Positions 34,141 to 43,725 are shown, counted from the stretch's first letter. The stretch: 64,000 nt of DNA from Burkholderiales bacterium (GCA_016223165.1 JACRPO010000003.1:248001-312000); one strand, 5' to 3'. Made by a program: numbers and translations. Notes: a model not told the origin generated them from the letters alone.

Positions 34141-35700
34141 ATGACGAAACTGCGCCTGTCGTTCGGAAACCGGTTGCTGCTTTGCCTGGTGGCACCGGCA
34201 TTGCTGTTCGTTCTCGCGCTCGCCGTGGCGCTGTGGGGCGTGCGCGCAACGCAGGCCATCTACCACGGGGCACTGCAAGGCGATATGCGCCTGGCGCAGA
34301 GCGTGGCCGAGTTGCGCGCGCAAGGCCTGCGCAGCGGCCAGCTGATGCGCGACGCTTCGGTGTCGCCCGCCGACAAGGGCGCGCGCGCGGCGGCGCTGGC
34401 CGCCGCCAAGTCCTTCGGCGACGCCGTCGGCGCGACGGTGGACATCGCACGCGGCGGGCCGTTCGAAGGCGCGGTGGCCGAGCTCGCAAAGCGGGCGCGC
34501 GCGCACGCCGCGCTGCAGCACAAGGTGCTCGAGCTCATCGCCGAGAACCCCGGCGAAGTGCTGATGACGATCATGAACGACGAGTCGCCGGCATGGAACC
34601 GGCTGCACGGCGAGTTGACGAAGGTGATGGGCGAAGTCGACGTCTCGGCGCGCGCGGCCAGCGACGCCGCCGACTCCGCTGCGGCGCGCTCGCTGGCCAC
34701 TGCGGCCGCGCTGGCCGCGCTGGCGCTGCTCGCCGCTGCCGGCCTCGCCTGGCTGCTGCGGCGCATGGTGGCGCGCGAGCTCGGTGCCGATCCGGCCGAA
34801 GTGCGTGCGACGCTCGAGCGCGTCGCCGAGGGCGACCTGCGCGCCGAGCTGCACGTGCCCGCCGGGGCCGAGCGCAGCCTGCTCGGTGGCGTGGCGACGA
34901 TGAGTGCCGCGCTGCAGCGCCTGGTGCTGCAGGTGCGCGAGGCGAGCCAGGGCATCGAGCAGGCCAGCGCCGAGGTGGCGGCCGGCAACTTCGACATGAG
35001 TCAGCGCACCGAGCGCACCGCCGCCAACCTGCAGCAGACCGCCAGCGCGATGGGCGAACTCACCACCAACCTGCAGCAGTCGGCGAGCGCGGCGTCCACG
35101 GCGAACGGCCTGGCGCAGTCGGCCGCCGATGTCGCGCAGCGCGGCGGCACGGTCGTCTCGCAGGTCGTCACGACGATGGACGAGATCCACCACAGTGCGC
35201 GCCGCATCGCCGACATCATCGGCGTCATCGACGGCATCGCCTTCCAGACCAACATCCTCGCCCTCAATGCCGCGGTGGAAGCGGCACGCGCCGGCGAGCA
35301 GGGCCGCGGCTTCGCCGTCGTCGCCTCCGAGGTGCGCGGCCTCGCGCAGCGCTCGGCCGGCGCGGCGCGCGAGATCAAGGCCCTCATTGGCACCAGCGTC
35401 GATCGCGTGGCCAGCGGCGCCCGCCTCGTCAAGGACGCCGGGCAGACGATGGACGAGATCGTCGGCTCGGTGAATCGCGTCAGCGAGGTCATCGGCCGCA
35501 TCACGCATTCCACCGGCGAGCAGAGCGACGGCATCGGCCGCATCAACGGCTCGGTCGTGCAGCTGGACGAGATGACGCAGCAGAACGCCGCGCTCGTCGA
35601 GCAGAGCGCGGCGGCGGCGCAATCGCTGAAGAAGCAGGCCGATCGCCTGGCCGCGACGGTGGCGCTGTTCCAACTGGCCGAGGCTCGCGCCGCGGGCTGA
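34141..35700 (+). CDS. Methyl-accepting chemotaxis protein
   Basis: A 519-residue chemoreceptor. The first membrane helix is at about 11-33, then a periplasmic four-helix-bundle sensor (about 34-178), a second helix at about 180-203, a HAMP-like linker (about 205-255) and the cytoplasmic signalling domain. The conserved tip is [20 protein letters not shown] followed by [12 protein letters not shown] (about 384-415). Q/E pairs before and after it are likely methylation sites. No CheR-binding pentapeptide ends the protein. The signal sensed is unknown. A flagellar-type promoter precedes it. Confidence 0.94.
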   Translation: MTKLRLSFGNRLLLCLVAPALLFVLALAVALWGVRATQAIYHGALQGDMRLAQSVAELRAQGLRSGQLMRDASVSPADKGARAAALAAAKSFGDAVGATVDIARGGPFEGAVAELAKRARAHAALQHKVLELIAENPGEVLMTIMNDESPAWNRLHGELTKVMGEVDVSARAASDAADSAAARSLATAAALAALALLAAAGLAWLLRRMVARELGADPAEVRATLERVAEGDLRAELHVPAGAERSLLGGVATMSAALQRLVLQVREASQGIEQASAEVAAGNFDMSQRTERTAANLQQTASAMGELTTNLQQSASAASTANGLAQSAADVAQRGGTVVSQVVTTMDEIHHSARRIADIIGVIDGIAFQTNILALNAAVEAARAGEQGRGFAVVASEVRGLAQRSAGAAREIKALIGTSVDRVASGARLVKDAGQTMDEIVGSVNRVSEVIGRITHSTGEQSDGIGRINGSVVQLDEMTQQNAALVEQSAAAAQSLKKQADRLAATVALFQLAEARAAG

Positions 35701-35950
35701 GCCGCCGCAGGCGTGCGCACGGGGTGGCTGCACAACACCTCGGCCACGCGTCGACCAGCGCCGGCAGGCGACTCTCCCGGTGTCACGGTTCCCCGTGCGC
35801 CGCCGTCTCCTCTGGAAGCGTCGAGCAAGGCCGGTGTGACCGCGCCCGGGCGGCCTGCCTGCCCATGGAAACCCTGCCGCGCAGCGCGTGCGCATGGCGG
35901 CCGATGCCCCGATGCCGAGGTCGGGCGGCACGACTCGCTACAGTGACGCG

Positions 35951-37174
35951 ATGGATTCCCCGTCCCGCCCGGCCCCGACCCTCTCGATGACCCAGGTGCT
36001 GATCTGCGGCGCCGCCATCGTCACCCTCTCGATGGGCATCCGGCACGGCTTCGGCTTGTGGCTGCAGCCGATCACCATGGATCGCGGCTGGACGCGCGAG
36101 ACGTTCGCTTTCGCGATGGCCGTGCAGAACCTGATGTGGGGGCTGGCAAGCCCGTTCGCCGGCGCGCTGGCCGACCGCTTCGGCGCCTTCCGCGTGCTCG
36201 TGGTGGGTGGGCTGCTCTACGCTTGCGGGCTGGCGACGATGGCGGCGGCAACCTCGGGCTGGATGTTCCTCGGCGGCGCGGGCCTGTTCATCGGCGTGGC
36301 GCAGGCGGGCACCACCTACCCGATCGTCTACGGCGTCATCGCGCGCCAGGTGGACCCCGCGCGCCGCACCTGGGCGATGAGCGTCACCGCGGCGGCCGGC
36401 TCGTTCGGCCAGTTCCTGATGGTGCCGCTGGACAGCTGGCTCATTGCCGGCCAGGGCTGGCAGAACGCGCTCTTCGTGCTCGCGCTGGCCGCCTGCATCG
36501 TCGTGCCGCTCGCTTTCGGTCTGAAGGAACCGGCGGTGGTGCCGGCCGTGGCGGCCATGCGGCAGAGCATCGGCGCGGCACTGCGCGAGGCCTTCGCGCA
36601 CCGCAGCTTCCAGCTGTTGACGGCCGGCTATTTCGTCTGCGGCTTCCAGCTCGCCTTCATCGGCGTGCACATGCCGAGCTACCTCAAGGACCGTCAGCTC
36701 GGGGCCGAGGTGGCCACCGTCGCGCTGATGCTGATCGGCCTGTTCAACGTCTTCGGCACCTATGGCGTGGGCATGCTCAGCCGCCGCTGGGCCAAGCCGC
36801 ATCTGCTGTCGGCCATCTACCTGCTGCGCGGGCTGGCCATCGTCGCCTTCATCACGCTGCCTTTGTCGCCGTGGAGCGTGTACCTCTTTGCCGCCGTGAT
36901 GGGCCTGCTGTGGCTTTCCACCGTGCCGCCCACCAACGCCGTCGTGGCGCAGATCTTCGGCCCGCAGTACATGAGCATGCTCGGCGGTTTCGTCTTCCTC
37001 AGCCACCAGGTGGGCTCGTTCATCGGCGTGTGGCTCGGCGGGCGCCTGTTCGACAGCACCGGGTCCTACGACGTGGTGTGGTGGCTGGCGGCAGCGCTGG
37101 GCCTCTTCGCGGCCATCGTCAACCTGCCGGTGCGCGAGACGCCGGTGGTGCGCGCCGCGGGGCAGCCGGCATGA
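35951..37174 (+). CDS. MFS transporter (oxalate/formate antiporter-like group)
   Basis: A 407-residue transporter with about 12 membrane helices. The opening (LSMGIRHGFGLWLQPITMDR, then GWTRETFAFA) is typical of the monocarboxylate/oxalate-formate-antiporter-like MFS group common in Burkholderiales. The signature loop SPFAGALADRFGAFRVLVVG lies between helices 2 and 3. Its TGA overlaps the ATG of a 45-residue membrane protein. The 250-bp gap before it (35701-35950) shows no other feature. Substrate unknown. Confidence 0.9.
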   Translation: MDSPSRPAPTLSMTQVLICGAAIVTLSMGIRHGFGLWLQPITMDRGWTRETFAFAMAVQNLMWGLASPFAGALADRFGAFRVLVVGGLLYACGLATMAAATSGWMFLGGAGLFIGVAQAGTTYPIVYGVIARQVDPARRTWAMSVTAAAGSFGQFLMVPLDSWLIAGQGWQNALFVLALAACIVVPLAFGLKEPAVVPAVAAMRQSIGAALREAFAHRSFQLLTAGYFVCGFQLAFIGVHMPSYLKDRQLGAEVATVALMLIGLFNVFGTYGVGMLSRRWAKPHLLSAIYLLRGLAIVAFITLPLSPWSVYLFAAVMGLLWLSTVPPTNAVVAQIFGPQYMSMLGGFVFLSHQVGSFIGVWLGGRLFDSTGSYDVVWWLAAALGLFAAIVNLPVRETPVVRAAGQPA

Positions 37175-37308
37175 CGCCGCGCGCGCGCCGGCGGCTGCAC
37201 TGGGCGGGCGCGCTGGCCGTCTTGGCGGCATTGGGCGCCGTCTCGCTGAGCTACCTCGACCCGCACCTGATGCTCGACCTGGCCGACCGGCTCTGGGCCT
37301 GCTTCTGA
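37171..37308 (+). CDS. 45-aa membrane micro-protein coupled to MFS gene
   Basis: MTPRARRRLHWAGALAVLAA opens a 45-residue protein with a basic N-terminus, one hydrophobic helix (about residues 11-27) and an acidic/aromatic C-terminus (DLADRLWACF). The start codon shares ATGA with the transporter stop. Positive-inside topology puts the N-terminus in the cytoplasm. It may be a small transporter subunit; this is inferred only from coupling. Confidence 0.65.
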   Translation: MTPRARRRLHWAGALAVLAALGAVSLSYLDPHLMLDLADRLWACF

Positions 37309-37330
37309 GAGGCTGAGTCGAGCACATTCG

Positions 37331-37900
37331 ATGCACGCACCGCTGCCATCGCCGTCGAACTGGGTCACGCGCTGGGCGCCGCTGATTCCTGCCGGCGGCC
37401 GCGTGCTCGACCTCGCCTGCGGCAGCGGCCGCCACCTGCGCTGGCTGGCCGAGCAAGGGTGGGTCGTCACCGGCGTCGACCGCGATGCCGAGGCCGTGCA
37501 GCGGCTGCGCGGCATGGCCGAGATCGTCGTCGCCGACCTCGAGGGCGGCCCGTGGCCGCTGCTCGATCGGCGCTTCGACGGCATCGTCGTCACGAACTAC
37601 CTCTGGCGTGCGCTGCTGCCGCGCGTCGCCGAATCCCTGAACGCCGGCGGCGTGCTGATCTACGAGACCTTCGCCGAAGGCCAGGAGCGCTTCGGCCGCC
37701 CGAACAACCCCGAGTTCCTGTTGCAGCGCGGGGAGCTGCTGCAAGCCTTTGCGGACCTGTCGATCGTGGCCTATGAGGACGGGCTCGAGGCGGCCCCCGA
37801 GCGGCGCGTGCAGCGCATCGTGGCCGTCGCCGGGGGCGCGCCGGGCGCCCCGGGGCAGGACCCTAGAATCGCAGCCTTCGAGCCCCGCCGGCTCCTGTAG
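37331..37900 (+). CDS. Class I SAM-dependent methyltransferase
   Basis: A 189-residue methyltransferase. Motif I is VLDLACGSGRHLRWLAEQG (about 25-43), motif II VVTGVDRDAEAV gives the acidic ribose ligand, and FDGIVVTNYLWRALLP is motif IV. The C-terminal region resembles TehB-like small methyltransferases. The acceptor is unknown. It lies 22 bp after the micro-protein and 45 bp before dapA, all on the same strand. Confidence 0.88.
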   Translation: MHAPLPSPSNWVTRWAPLIPAGGRVLDLACGSGRHLRWLAEQGWVVTGVDRDAEAVQRLRGMAEIVVADLEGGPWPLLDRRFDGIVVTNYLWRALLPRVAESLNAGGVLIYETFAEGQERFGRPNNPEFLLQRGELLQAFADLSIVAYEDGLEAAPERRVQRIVAVAGGAPGAPGQDPRIAAFEPRRLL

Positions 37901-37945
37901 GCCCACTTCCCGCTTGCGCAGCCTCTTGCCGCCCAGGACACCCGC

Positions 37946-38830
37946 ATGAACCCCATCGTTGGCAGCATCGTGGCGCTGGTCACGCCGATGCACGAAGACG
38001 GCCGCATCGACTACGACGCGCTGCGCCGCCTCATCGACTGGCACATCGCCGAAGGCACCGACTGCATCGGCGTCGTCGGCACGACGGGCGAGTCGCCCAC
38101 GGTCTCGATGGAAGAGAACTGCGAGGTCATCCGCGTCGCCGTCGAGCAGGCCAAGGGCCGCGTGCCGGTCATGGCCGGCACCGGCGCCAATGCCACGAGC
38201 GAGGCGATCGAGCTGACGCGTTTTGCCAAGAAGGTGGGCGCCGACTGCCACCTCTCGGTGGTGCCCTACTACAACCGGCCCTCGCAGGAAGGCATCTACC
38301 GCCACTTCAAGGCGGTGGCCGAGGCCGTCGACCTGCCGATGGTGCTCTACAACGTGCCCGGGCGCACGGTGGCCGATATGTCGGTGGAGACGACGCTGCG
38401 CCTGGCGCAGGTGCCGGGCGTCATCGGCCTCAAGGACGCCACCGGCAACATCGAGCGCGCCGGCTGGCTCATCAAGCAGGCGCCCAAGGGCTTCTCGGTC
38501 TACTCCGGCGACGACGGCACGGCGATCGCGCTCATGCTGCTGGGCGGCCAGGGCCACGTGAGCGTCACCGCGAACGTCGCGCCCAGGCTGATGCACGAGA
38601 TGTGCATCGCCGCCATCGAAGGCGACGTGCGGCGCGCCGCGGCCATCCACCTGAAGCTGCTGCCGCTGCACAAGCAGCTGTTCTGCGAGCCGAGCCCGGC
38701 GCCCACGAAGTGGGCCCTTGCGCAGCTCGGGCGCTGCACGCCACACGTGCGCCTGCCGCTGGCACCTCTCAGCGAGGCCGGGCAGCCGCTGGTGCGCGAG
38801 GCCCTGCGCGCGAGTGGCCTGCCCGGTTGA
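37946..38830 (+). CDS. dapA: 4-hydroxy-tetrahydrodipicolinate synthase
   Basis: A 294-residue class I aldolase that condenses pyruvate with aspartate semialdehyde in lysine and diaminopimelate synthesis. It has the pyruvate-binding GTTGES (45-50), Tyr135 (VLYNVPGRT) and the Schiff-base Lys163 (GLKDATGN), plus Arg140 for substrate binding. Length is exactly typical. A TAGAAT -10-like box at 37864 inside the end of the methyltransferase gene may give it its own promoter. bamC follows, an arrangement common in this order. Confidence 0.95.
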   Translation: MNPIVGSIVALVTPMHEDGRIDYDALRRLIDWHIAEGTDCIGVVGTTGESPTVSMEENCEVIRVAVEQAKGRVPVMAGTGANATSEAIELTRFAKKVGADCHLSVVPYYNRPSQEGIYRHFKAVAEAVDLPMVLYNVPGRTVADMSVETTLRLAQVPGVIGLKDATGNIERAGWLIKQAPKGFSVYSGDDGTAIALMLLGGQGHVSVTANVAPRLMHEMCIAAIEGDVRRAAAIHLKLLPLHKQLFCEPSPAPTKWALAQLGRCTPHVRLPLAPLSEAGQPLVREALRASGLPG

Positions 38831-38969
38831 GCGGGCACGGCGGCGGCCCGGGTTCGATCCGCACGCACGTCGAACCTGAAGCCGCGTCTGATCCGCGAAC
38901 GACCCGCGCGCGCCGCTTGCGCGCGAACTGCATGCGCAGCCCCGCAATGAGCTGCCGGAGAGCCTGAAC

Positions 38970-40166
38970 GTGATTCCCCGATTCCTCGCACCGCCCCTGA
39001 CCGCCTCTGCATTGGCCGTGCTACTGCTGCTGTCCGCCTGCACCTCGTCCGAAGGCCTCTTCGGCGGCGACAGGATCGACTACCGCACCGAGGCCGTGAA
39101 GACCAAGCCGCTCGAGGTGCCGCCCGACCTGACCCAGATCGCGCGCGACTCGCGCTACCAGGCCATCGGTGCGGCTGGCGGCACGGTCAGCGCGGCCGCC
39201 GCTGCGGCCGCGCCCTCGGCTTCGGCGCCCGCAGCGGCGGCACCCGCCGCCGTCGTGGCGCCGGGCAAGCTCGAGAACCTGCGCGTCGAGCGCGCGGGCC
39301 AGCAGCGCTGGCTGGTCGTGGCGCAGCAGACGCCCGAAGTGCTGTGGCCCAAGGTCAAGACGTTCTGGGAGAGGAGCGGCTTCACGCTCGTCCTGGAGAA
39401 CCCGCAGGCCGGCGTGATGGAGACCAACTGGTCGGAGAACCGCGCCAAGTTGCCCGACGACGTCGTGCGCAACCTGATCGGGAGGCTCGTGCGCAACCTC
39501 TACGACACCGGCGAGCGCGATCTCTTCCGCACGCGCCTGGAGCGCAACGGCGACGGCAGCGTCGAGATCTACGTCTCGCACCGCGGCATCGAGGAAGTCG
39601 TGGGCGGCCCGTTCAACGACGTGCCGACCTGGCGGGCGCGCGCGAGCGACCCCGACCTCGAGGCGGAAATGCTGGCGCGCATGATGCTGGCGCTGGCCTC
39701 GGCGCCGCCGGCGGCGGGAGGCGAGGCGCCGGCACGCCCCGCCGCGCAGGCGCTGACCGCGGCCGTCGGCACCGTGACGGCGGCCCCGCAGCCGCCGGCG
39801 CGCGCGCGCACCACCTCCAGCGGCGAGCGCGTCAGCATGGAGGTGGACGAGCCCTTCGACCGCGCCTGGCGCCGCGTCGGCCTGGTGCTCGACCGCGGCG
39901 GCTTCACCGTCGAGGACCGCGACCGCGCCTCGGGCATCTACTACGTGCGCTACTCCGACCCCAAGGCGGCCGGGCAGGAGGAGCCCAACTTCTTCGCACG
40001 CATCTTCGGTGGCGCCAAGGATCCGCAGACGCCGGTGCGCTACCGCATCGTGCTCAAGGGCGCGGGCACGAAGACGAACGTGGACGTGCTCACCTCCGAG
40101 GGCGGCACGGGCAGCGGAGAAAACGGCCAGCGCATCGTCGCGAGGCTCGTCGACGACCTGAAGTAG
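38970..40166 (+). CDS. bamC: Outer-membrane assembly lipoprotein BamC
   Basis: A 398-residue lipoprotein starting with GTG. The lipobox is LLSAC (cysteine 24). The next residues (RIDYRTEAVKTKPLEVPPDL) form the conserved unstructured region that contacts BamD. Two helix-grip domains follow, about residues 100-235 and 285-395, separated by an Ala/Pro linker. Alanine-rich insertions at 60-90 lengthen the first linker. It is part of the Bam complex that inserts barrels such as that encoded at 29642. A strong terminator lies 64 bp downstream. Confidence 0.92.
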   Translation: MIPRFLAPPLTASALAVLLLLSACTSSEGLFGGDRIDYRTEAVKTKPLEVPPDLTQIARDSRYQAIGAAGGTVSAAAAAAAPSASAPAAAAPAAVVAPGKLENLRVERAGQQRWLVVAQQTPEVLWPKVKTFWERSGFTLVLENPQAGVMETNWSENRAKLPDDVVRNLIGRLVRNLYDTGERDLFRTRLERNGDGSVEIYVSHRGIEEVVGGPFNDVPTWRARASDPDLEAEMLARMMLALASAPPAAGGEAPARPAAQALTAAVGTVTAAPQPPARARTTSSGERVSMEVDEPFDRAWRRVGLVLDRGGFTVEDRDRASGIYYVRYSDPKAAGQEEPNFFARIFGGAKDPQTPVRYRIVLKGAGTKTNVDVLTSEGGTGSGENGQRIVARLVDDLK

Positions 40167-40229
40167 CGGCGCGGCCGGGCGACCGACCTTGCGTCGCACC
40201 GATGACGCCACCCCTGACACATCCATGAC

Positions 40230-40256
40230 AAAGGCCGCCCGAGGGCGGCCTTTTCG
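40230..40256. terminator. Bidirectional intrinsic terminator
   Basis: AAA-GGCCGCCC-GA-GGGCGGCC-TTTT: a perfect 8-bp GC stem with a two-base centre, A-run on the left and T-run on the right. It lies between bamC and the convergent small lipoprotein gene and would stop transcription from both sides. Confidence 0.9.
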
Positions 40257-40291
40257 TTCGCTGCATCGGCACCCTCGCGGGTGCCCTGCGA

Positions 40292-40543
40292 TCACTTCGA
40301 GGCGGCAGCGGCAGCGGCAGACGCGGCGGACTGCACGGCACCCGCGGCGGCCGAGGCGGCACCCGAAACAGCCGAGGCGGCGCCGGCAGCGGCCGAAGCG
40401 GCTTCGGCCATCGGGGCGGCAGGAGCCGGCGCGGGAGCGGCGGCGGGAGCCGGGGGCGCTGCAGGAGCGGCGGCCTCCTTCTTGCCGCAGGCGGCCAGCG
40501 CCACGGCAGCAACCAGGGAAGCCAGAACGAGCGACTTGTTCAT
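40292..40543 (-). CDS. Ala/Pro-rich small lipoprotein
   Basis: An 83-residue lipoprotein. Signal MNKSLVLASLVAAVALAACG ends in lipobox LAAC (cysteine 19). After GKKEAAA the chain is Pro/Ala-rich to about residue 47, then an Ala/Ser/Gly helix with regular spacing (AASAAAGAASAVSGAASAAA). The helix resembles Lpp-like or coiled lipoproteins but lacks a C-terminal Lys-Tyr-Arg linker. It ends AAASK. Function unknown. Transcription likely ends at the bidirectional terminator downstream. Confidence 0.8.
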   Translation of the reverse strand: MNKSLVLASLVAAVALAACGKKEAAAPAAPPAPAAAPAPAPAAPMAEAASAAAGAASAVSGAASAAAGAVQSAASAAAAAASK

Positions 40544-40613
40544 TGCGTAGGTCCTCAGAATTTTGGGTCGGAAGGCTGAATCAGGAATGAAGGTTTGTCT
40601 CTTGCTCACCACC

Positions 40614-40661
40614 CGGCTGAAGTCCCGGCTGGAATCTCGGCTGAGATCCCGGCTGAAGCCC
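40614..40661. repeat. Four 12-bp tandem repeats upstream of small lipoprotein gene
   Basis: CGGCTGAAGTCC, CGGCTGGAATCT, CGGCTGAGATCC and CGGCTGAAGCCC follow one another without gaps. They lie 71-118 bp upstream of the small lipoprotein ATG on its coding strand, in the 223-bp gap 40544-40766. They could be tandem protein-binding sites or structured leader. Confidence 0.8.
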
Positions 40662-40766
40662 CGAGGCGCGGCTTTCGCCGTCGAGCAAGGGATAGACAAC
40701 AAGCCAGACCGGGGCGGCCCACCTCGAATGCCTAACCACGCATTATAGCCAGCCCTGGGACTTTCC

Positions 40767-41294
40767 CTATAGGCCGAGCGACTGGGCAGGGAAGGCGGCC
40801 TCGGACCGTTGCAGAAGCGCGTCGATCTGCTCGCGCCAGGGCAGCGCACTGCGCTCGTCGGCGCTGGCGCGGCCCCGCCAGTGCACCGGGTCGATCAGGC
40901 GCACGAGCGTGCCGTCGTCGTCGAGCAGCAGCGTCGGCAGCACGGCCGCCATGTCCTCGGGCGCGGCGAAGGGAAAGACCGCGTGCGTGAAGTGGCGGCG
41001 CCACGCGACGAAACGCGGATGGCGGCGCGGCATCTCGTCGAAGTTCGCGGCCAGCAGCACGAGCTGGCGCTGCGCGCCCGGCACGCCCCCCGCCCCCTTC
41101 AGCCAGGCGGTCAGCCGTGCGTGCAGCTCGGGCGCCTCCAGCGGCCAGTCCACGAAGTCGCGGTCGATGCAGAGGATGCGCCGCGAGCGGCCGCCTTCGC
41201 GCATCGCACGCGCGAAGCCCCACTGCACGGCCGCCACGAAGCCGCTGCGCGAGTCGATCACCGGGGGCTCGTCGGGGGCATCGTTGTTGCTCAT
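40767..41294 (-). CDS. Hypothetical 175-aa protein coupled to cupin gene
   Basis: A soluble 175-residue protein rich in Arg, Trp and Asp. Recognisable stretches are GRSRRILCIDRDFVDWPLEA, QLVLLAANFDEMPRRHPRFV and RHFTHAVFPFAAPEDMAAV. There is no signal peptide or membrane segment. Its ATG overlaps the stop of the cupin gene (ATGA), so the two are translated together. I do not recognise the family. The context suggests an accessory to the hydroxylase, unproven. Confidence 0.75.
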   Translation of the reverse strand: MSNNDAPDEPPVIDSRSGFVAAVQWGFARAMREGGRSRRILCIDRDFVDWPLEAPELHARLTAWLKGAGGVPGAQRQLVLLAANFDEMPRRHPRFVAWRRHFTHAVFPFAAPEDMAAVLPTLLLDDDGTLVRLIDPVHWRGRASADERSALPWREQIDALLQRSEAAFPAQSLGL

Positions 41295-42508
41295 CGCCTG
41301 GCCTCCTTCGCTTCGACGACAACCGCGTCGGCCTCGGCATGCAGCCAGCCGGCCTCGGCCCATTGCTGCAGGCAGCCTAACGCATCGGCGCCCAGCTGCG
41401 ACACGTCCGCGGCGGCGAGCGTGCGGCCGTCGGCAAGGCGGCGCAACAGGCGTGCGTCGCGCCCGCCGGCGCGGTAGGACTCGCCGTTGATGAAGACATG
41501 CCGCTCGTCGTAGAGCATGCGCGTGCGCGCGTCGAGCCGCACGGCCGCAACGCGAGGCAGCGCGCCCCCGGCCTCGAACCACACCCGAGGCTTCGGCTCG
41601 CTGAGCGTCTCGCCGAGCGTGCGCGGCAGCGCCGCCGGGTCGCGCAGCACCTGTGCCACGGCGCGCGCGGCGAAGCGCTGCAGCGCGGCCGGCACCAGGC
41701 CCGGCGTGGCGGTCGCCGGCTGCGTCGCGTCGGCATAGATCGCGGCGGTGCCCTCCTGCGCCTCGTCGCCGGCTTCGTCGGCCAGCCGCTGCAGCAGTTC
41801 GCGCGCCAGTTCCGGCGCCGAGGGCGTGCGGAAGCCCACCGAGCAGGTCATGCAGTCGCCGCCCACGGCCACGCCGTCATGGCCCCACCGCGGCGGCAGG
41901 TACAGCAGGTCGCCCGGCTCCAGCACCCAGTCGTGCACGGGCTCGAAGCGGCGCAGGATCTTCAGCGGCAAGCCCTCGACCAGGCCGCTCTCGCCTGGCG
42001 CCGCCGGAGGCGCCACGCGCCAGCGTCGCCGCCCCTGCACCTGCAGCAGGAAGACGTCGTAGGCATCGGCGTGCGGCCCGACGCCGCCCCCCGGGCTGGC
42101 CCAGGAGATCATGAGGTCGTCCAGGCGCGCCGCCGGCACGAAGCGGAAGGGCGCGAGCATCTCGTGCGCGGCGCGCACATGCAGATCGAGCCCCTGCACG
42201 AGCAGCGTCCAGCCCGGGCGATCGAGCGGCGGGAGCGCGCGCCGCGCGAAGGGGCCGTGCCGCACGCGCCACGTGCCCGGCGTGCCCGGCGTGTCCGGGT
42301 CACCGCCCGAGCCGCCTTCGCGCTGCACGAGGCGCGACTCGACGCCCTCCGCCGCCGCGAGCGCAAGGAGCCCGGCACGCGGCAGCGGCGGCCGCACGCC
42401 GGGCCAGGCCTGGCGCACGAGCAGCGGCCGGCGCTGCCAGAAGCGGCGCATGAAAGCGCGCGGGCTGAGGCCGCCGAGCAGCGGCGAAGGCAGGTGGACG
42501 GAGATCAT
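41291..42508 (-). CDS. JmjC/cupin ribosomal-protein oxygenase (YcfD/RoxA-like)
   Basis: A 405-residue Fe(II)/2-oxoglutarate oxygenase. The iron-binding HxD...H triad is H146, D148 (GPHADAYDVF) and H210 (PRWGHDGVAV). The fold order (N-terminal cupin, C-terminal winged-helix-like dimer domain with RHVFINGESYR) matches bacterial ROX enzymes, which hydroxylate an arginine of ribosomal protein uL16. Start ATG at 42508 gives the typical short N-terminus. Substrate assignment rests on family knowledge. Confidence 0.88.
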   Translation of the reverse strand: MISVHLPSPLLGGLSPRAFMRRFWQRRPLLVRQAWPGVRPPLPRAGLLALAAAEGVESRLVQREGGSGGDPDTPGTPGTWRVRHGPFARRALPPLDRPGWTLLVQGLDLHVRAAHEMLAPFRFVPAARLDDLMISWASPGGGVGPHADAYDVFLLQVQGRRRWRVAPPAAPGESGLVEGLPLKILRRFEPVHDWVLEPGDLLYLPPRWGHDGVAVGGDCMTCSVGFRTPSAPELARELLQRLADEAGDEAQEGTAAIYADATQPATATPGLVPAALQRFAARAVAQVLRDPAALPRTLGETLSEPKPRVWFEAGGALPRVAAVRLDARTRMLYDERHVFINGESYRAGGRDARLLRRLADGRTLAAADVSQLGADALGCLQQWAEAGWLHAEADAVVVEAKEARR

Positions 42509-42662
42509 CGTGCGCCGATTGTTCTCCAGCGCATGTCGTCGCCTGCCGGGCAGCACCCGCATCGTCCGACGCCGCGCCACCCACCGCCCGGGCCCGCGTG
42601 CGCCATTGGCCGCGCGCCACCGCGGGCCTGCGATGCCATGCCCGCTGTGCCATCATTCTTCG

Positions 42663-43193
42663 ATGGAGATCCGCACCCCCTGCGTCGTCAGCCTCACCTG
42701 GAAGCTCGCCGACGCGCAGAACCGGCCGCTGGACGAACTCACCGAGCCGGTGGAGTTCTTCTACGGCGGCGACGACCTGCTGACGAAGGTGGAAGAAGCG
42801 CTCGAAGGCCACGAGAGCGGCGACGAGTTGCAGCTGCAGCTCGAGCCGGCCGATGCCTTCGGCGACTACCGGCCCGAGCTCGTGTGCTTCGAGGAGCGCA
42901 AGCTCTTCGCCGAGCCGGTGGAGGCCGGCATGGCCTACGAAGGCCTGCCCAAGGGCCACGCGACGCCCGACATGCCCGCCGACGCCGTGTACATCGTCAC
43001 CGAGGTCTACCCGTCGCACGTGGTGCTCGACGGCAACCATCCGCTGGCCGGCATGGCGCTGCGCCTGCGCGTCCAGGTACGCGCCGTGCGCGAAGCCACC
43101 GAGCCCGAGGTCGAGGCGCGCAGCGTGGGCGACTCGACCGTCACCGTGCTCGGCAGCGCACCGGGCAAGCCGGGGCGGCAGACGCTGCACTGA
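42663..43193 (+). CDS. FKBP-type peptidyl-prolyl isomerase (SlyD/SlpA-like)
   Basis: A 176-residue protein with a split FKBP domain: N-terminal strand VVSLTWKLADAQNRPLDELT, flap insertion (about 70-135; PADAFGDYRPELVCFEE) and C-terminal strand GMALRLRVQVRAV. This is the SlyD/SlpA arrangement, a cytoplasmic prolyl isomerase with chaperone activity. The long His-rich metal tail of SlyD is absent. Convergent with dut. Confidence 0.9.
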   Translation: MEIRTPCVVSLTWKLADAQNRPLDELTEPVEFFYGGDDLLTKVEEALEGHESGDELQLQLEPADAFGDYRPELVCFEERKLFAEPVEAGMAYEGLPKGHATPDMPADAVYIVTEVYPSHVVLDGNHPLAGMALRLRVQVRAVREATEPEVEARSVGDSTVTVLGSAPGKPGRQTLH

Positions 43194-43228
43194 CGCTGCA
43201 CTGGCGCGGCGCCGGCGCGTGAGGCAGA

Positions 43229-43675
43229 TCAGCGCCCGGTCGAACCGAACCCGCCCTCGCCGCGCGCGCTGACGTCGAACTCCTCGACGACGCGGAAGCT
43301 CGCCTGCACCACCGGCACGATGACCATCTGCGCGATGCGGTCCAGCGGCTGGATGGTGACGGCGGCGGCGCTGCGGTTCCAGCAGCTCACCATCAGGGGG
43401 CCCTGGTAGTCGCTGTCGATGAGGCCGACGAGGTTGCCGAGCACGATGCCCTGCTTGTGCCCGAGGCCCGAGCGCGGCAGCAGCATCGCGGCGAGGCCGG
43501 GGTCGGCGATGTGGATCGACAAGCCCGTGGCGATGAGCGTCGCCTGCCCGGGCTCGAGCGTCAGCGGCGCGTCGATGCAGGCGCGCAGGTCCAGGCCGGC
43601 ACTGCCGTGGGTGGCATAGGCGGGCAGATGCGCCGCCATGCGGGGGTCGAGAACGCGCAGGTCGATGGTCGTCAT
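43229..43675 (-). CDS. dut: dUTP diphosphatase
   Basis: A 148-residue trimeric dUTPase. The five motifs are present: [41 protein letters not shown] and the flexible C-terminal [11 protein letters not shown]. It hydrolyses dUTP to dUMP and pyrophosphate, keeping uracil out of DNA and supplying thymidylate synthesis. It follows coaBC by 50 bp on the same strand, a common proteobacterial pair. Confidence 0.96.
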   Translation of the reverse strand: MTTIDLRVLDPRMAAHLPAYATHGSAGLDLRACIDAPLTLEPGQATLIATGLSIHIADPGLAAMLLPRSGLGHKQGIVLGNLVGLIDSDYQGPLMVSCWNRSAAAVTIQPLDRIAQMVIVPVVQASFRVVEEFDVSARGEGGFGSTGR

Positions 43676-43725
43676 GGTCCGGGGCAGGGAGGAGCGTCGC
43701 GCGCCGGCGGCGCACCGTCACGCAG

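Noticed and set aside
38849..38861. GGGTTCGATCC resembling a tRNA T-loop
   Set aside because: Flanking bases do not form a T-stem, acceptor stem or anticodon arm in the dapA-bamC gap.
35783..39043. Long minus-strand open frame opposite MFS, methyltransferase and dapA
   Set aside because: Low-complexity shadow frame; the plus-strand genes carry the recognisable motifs.
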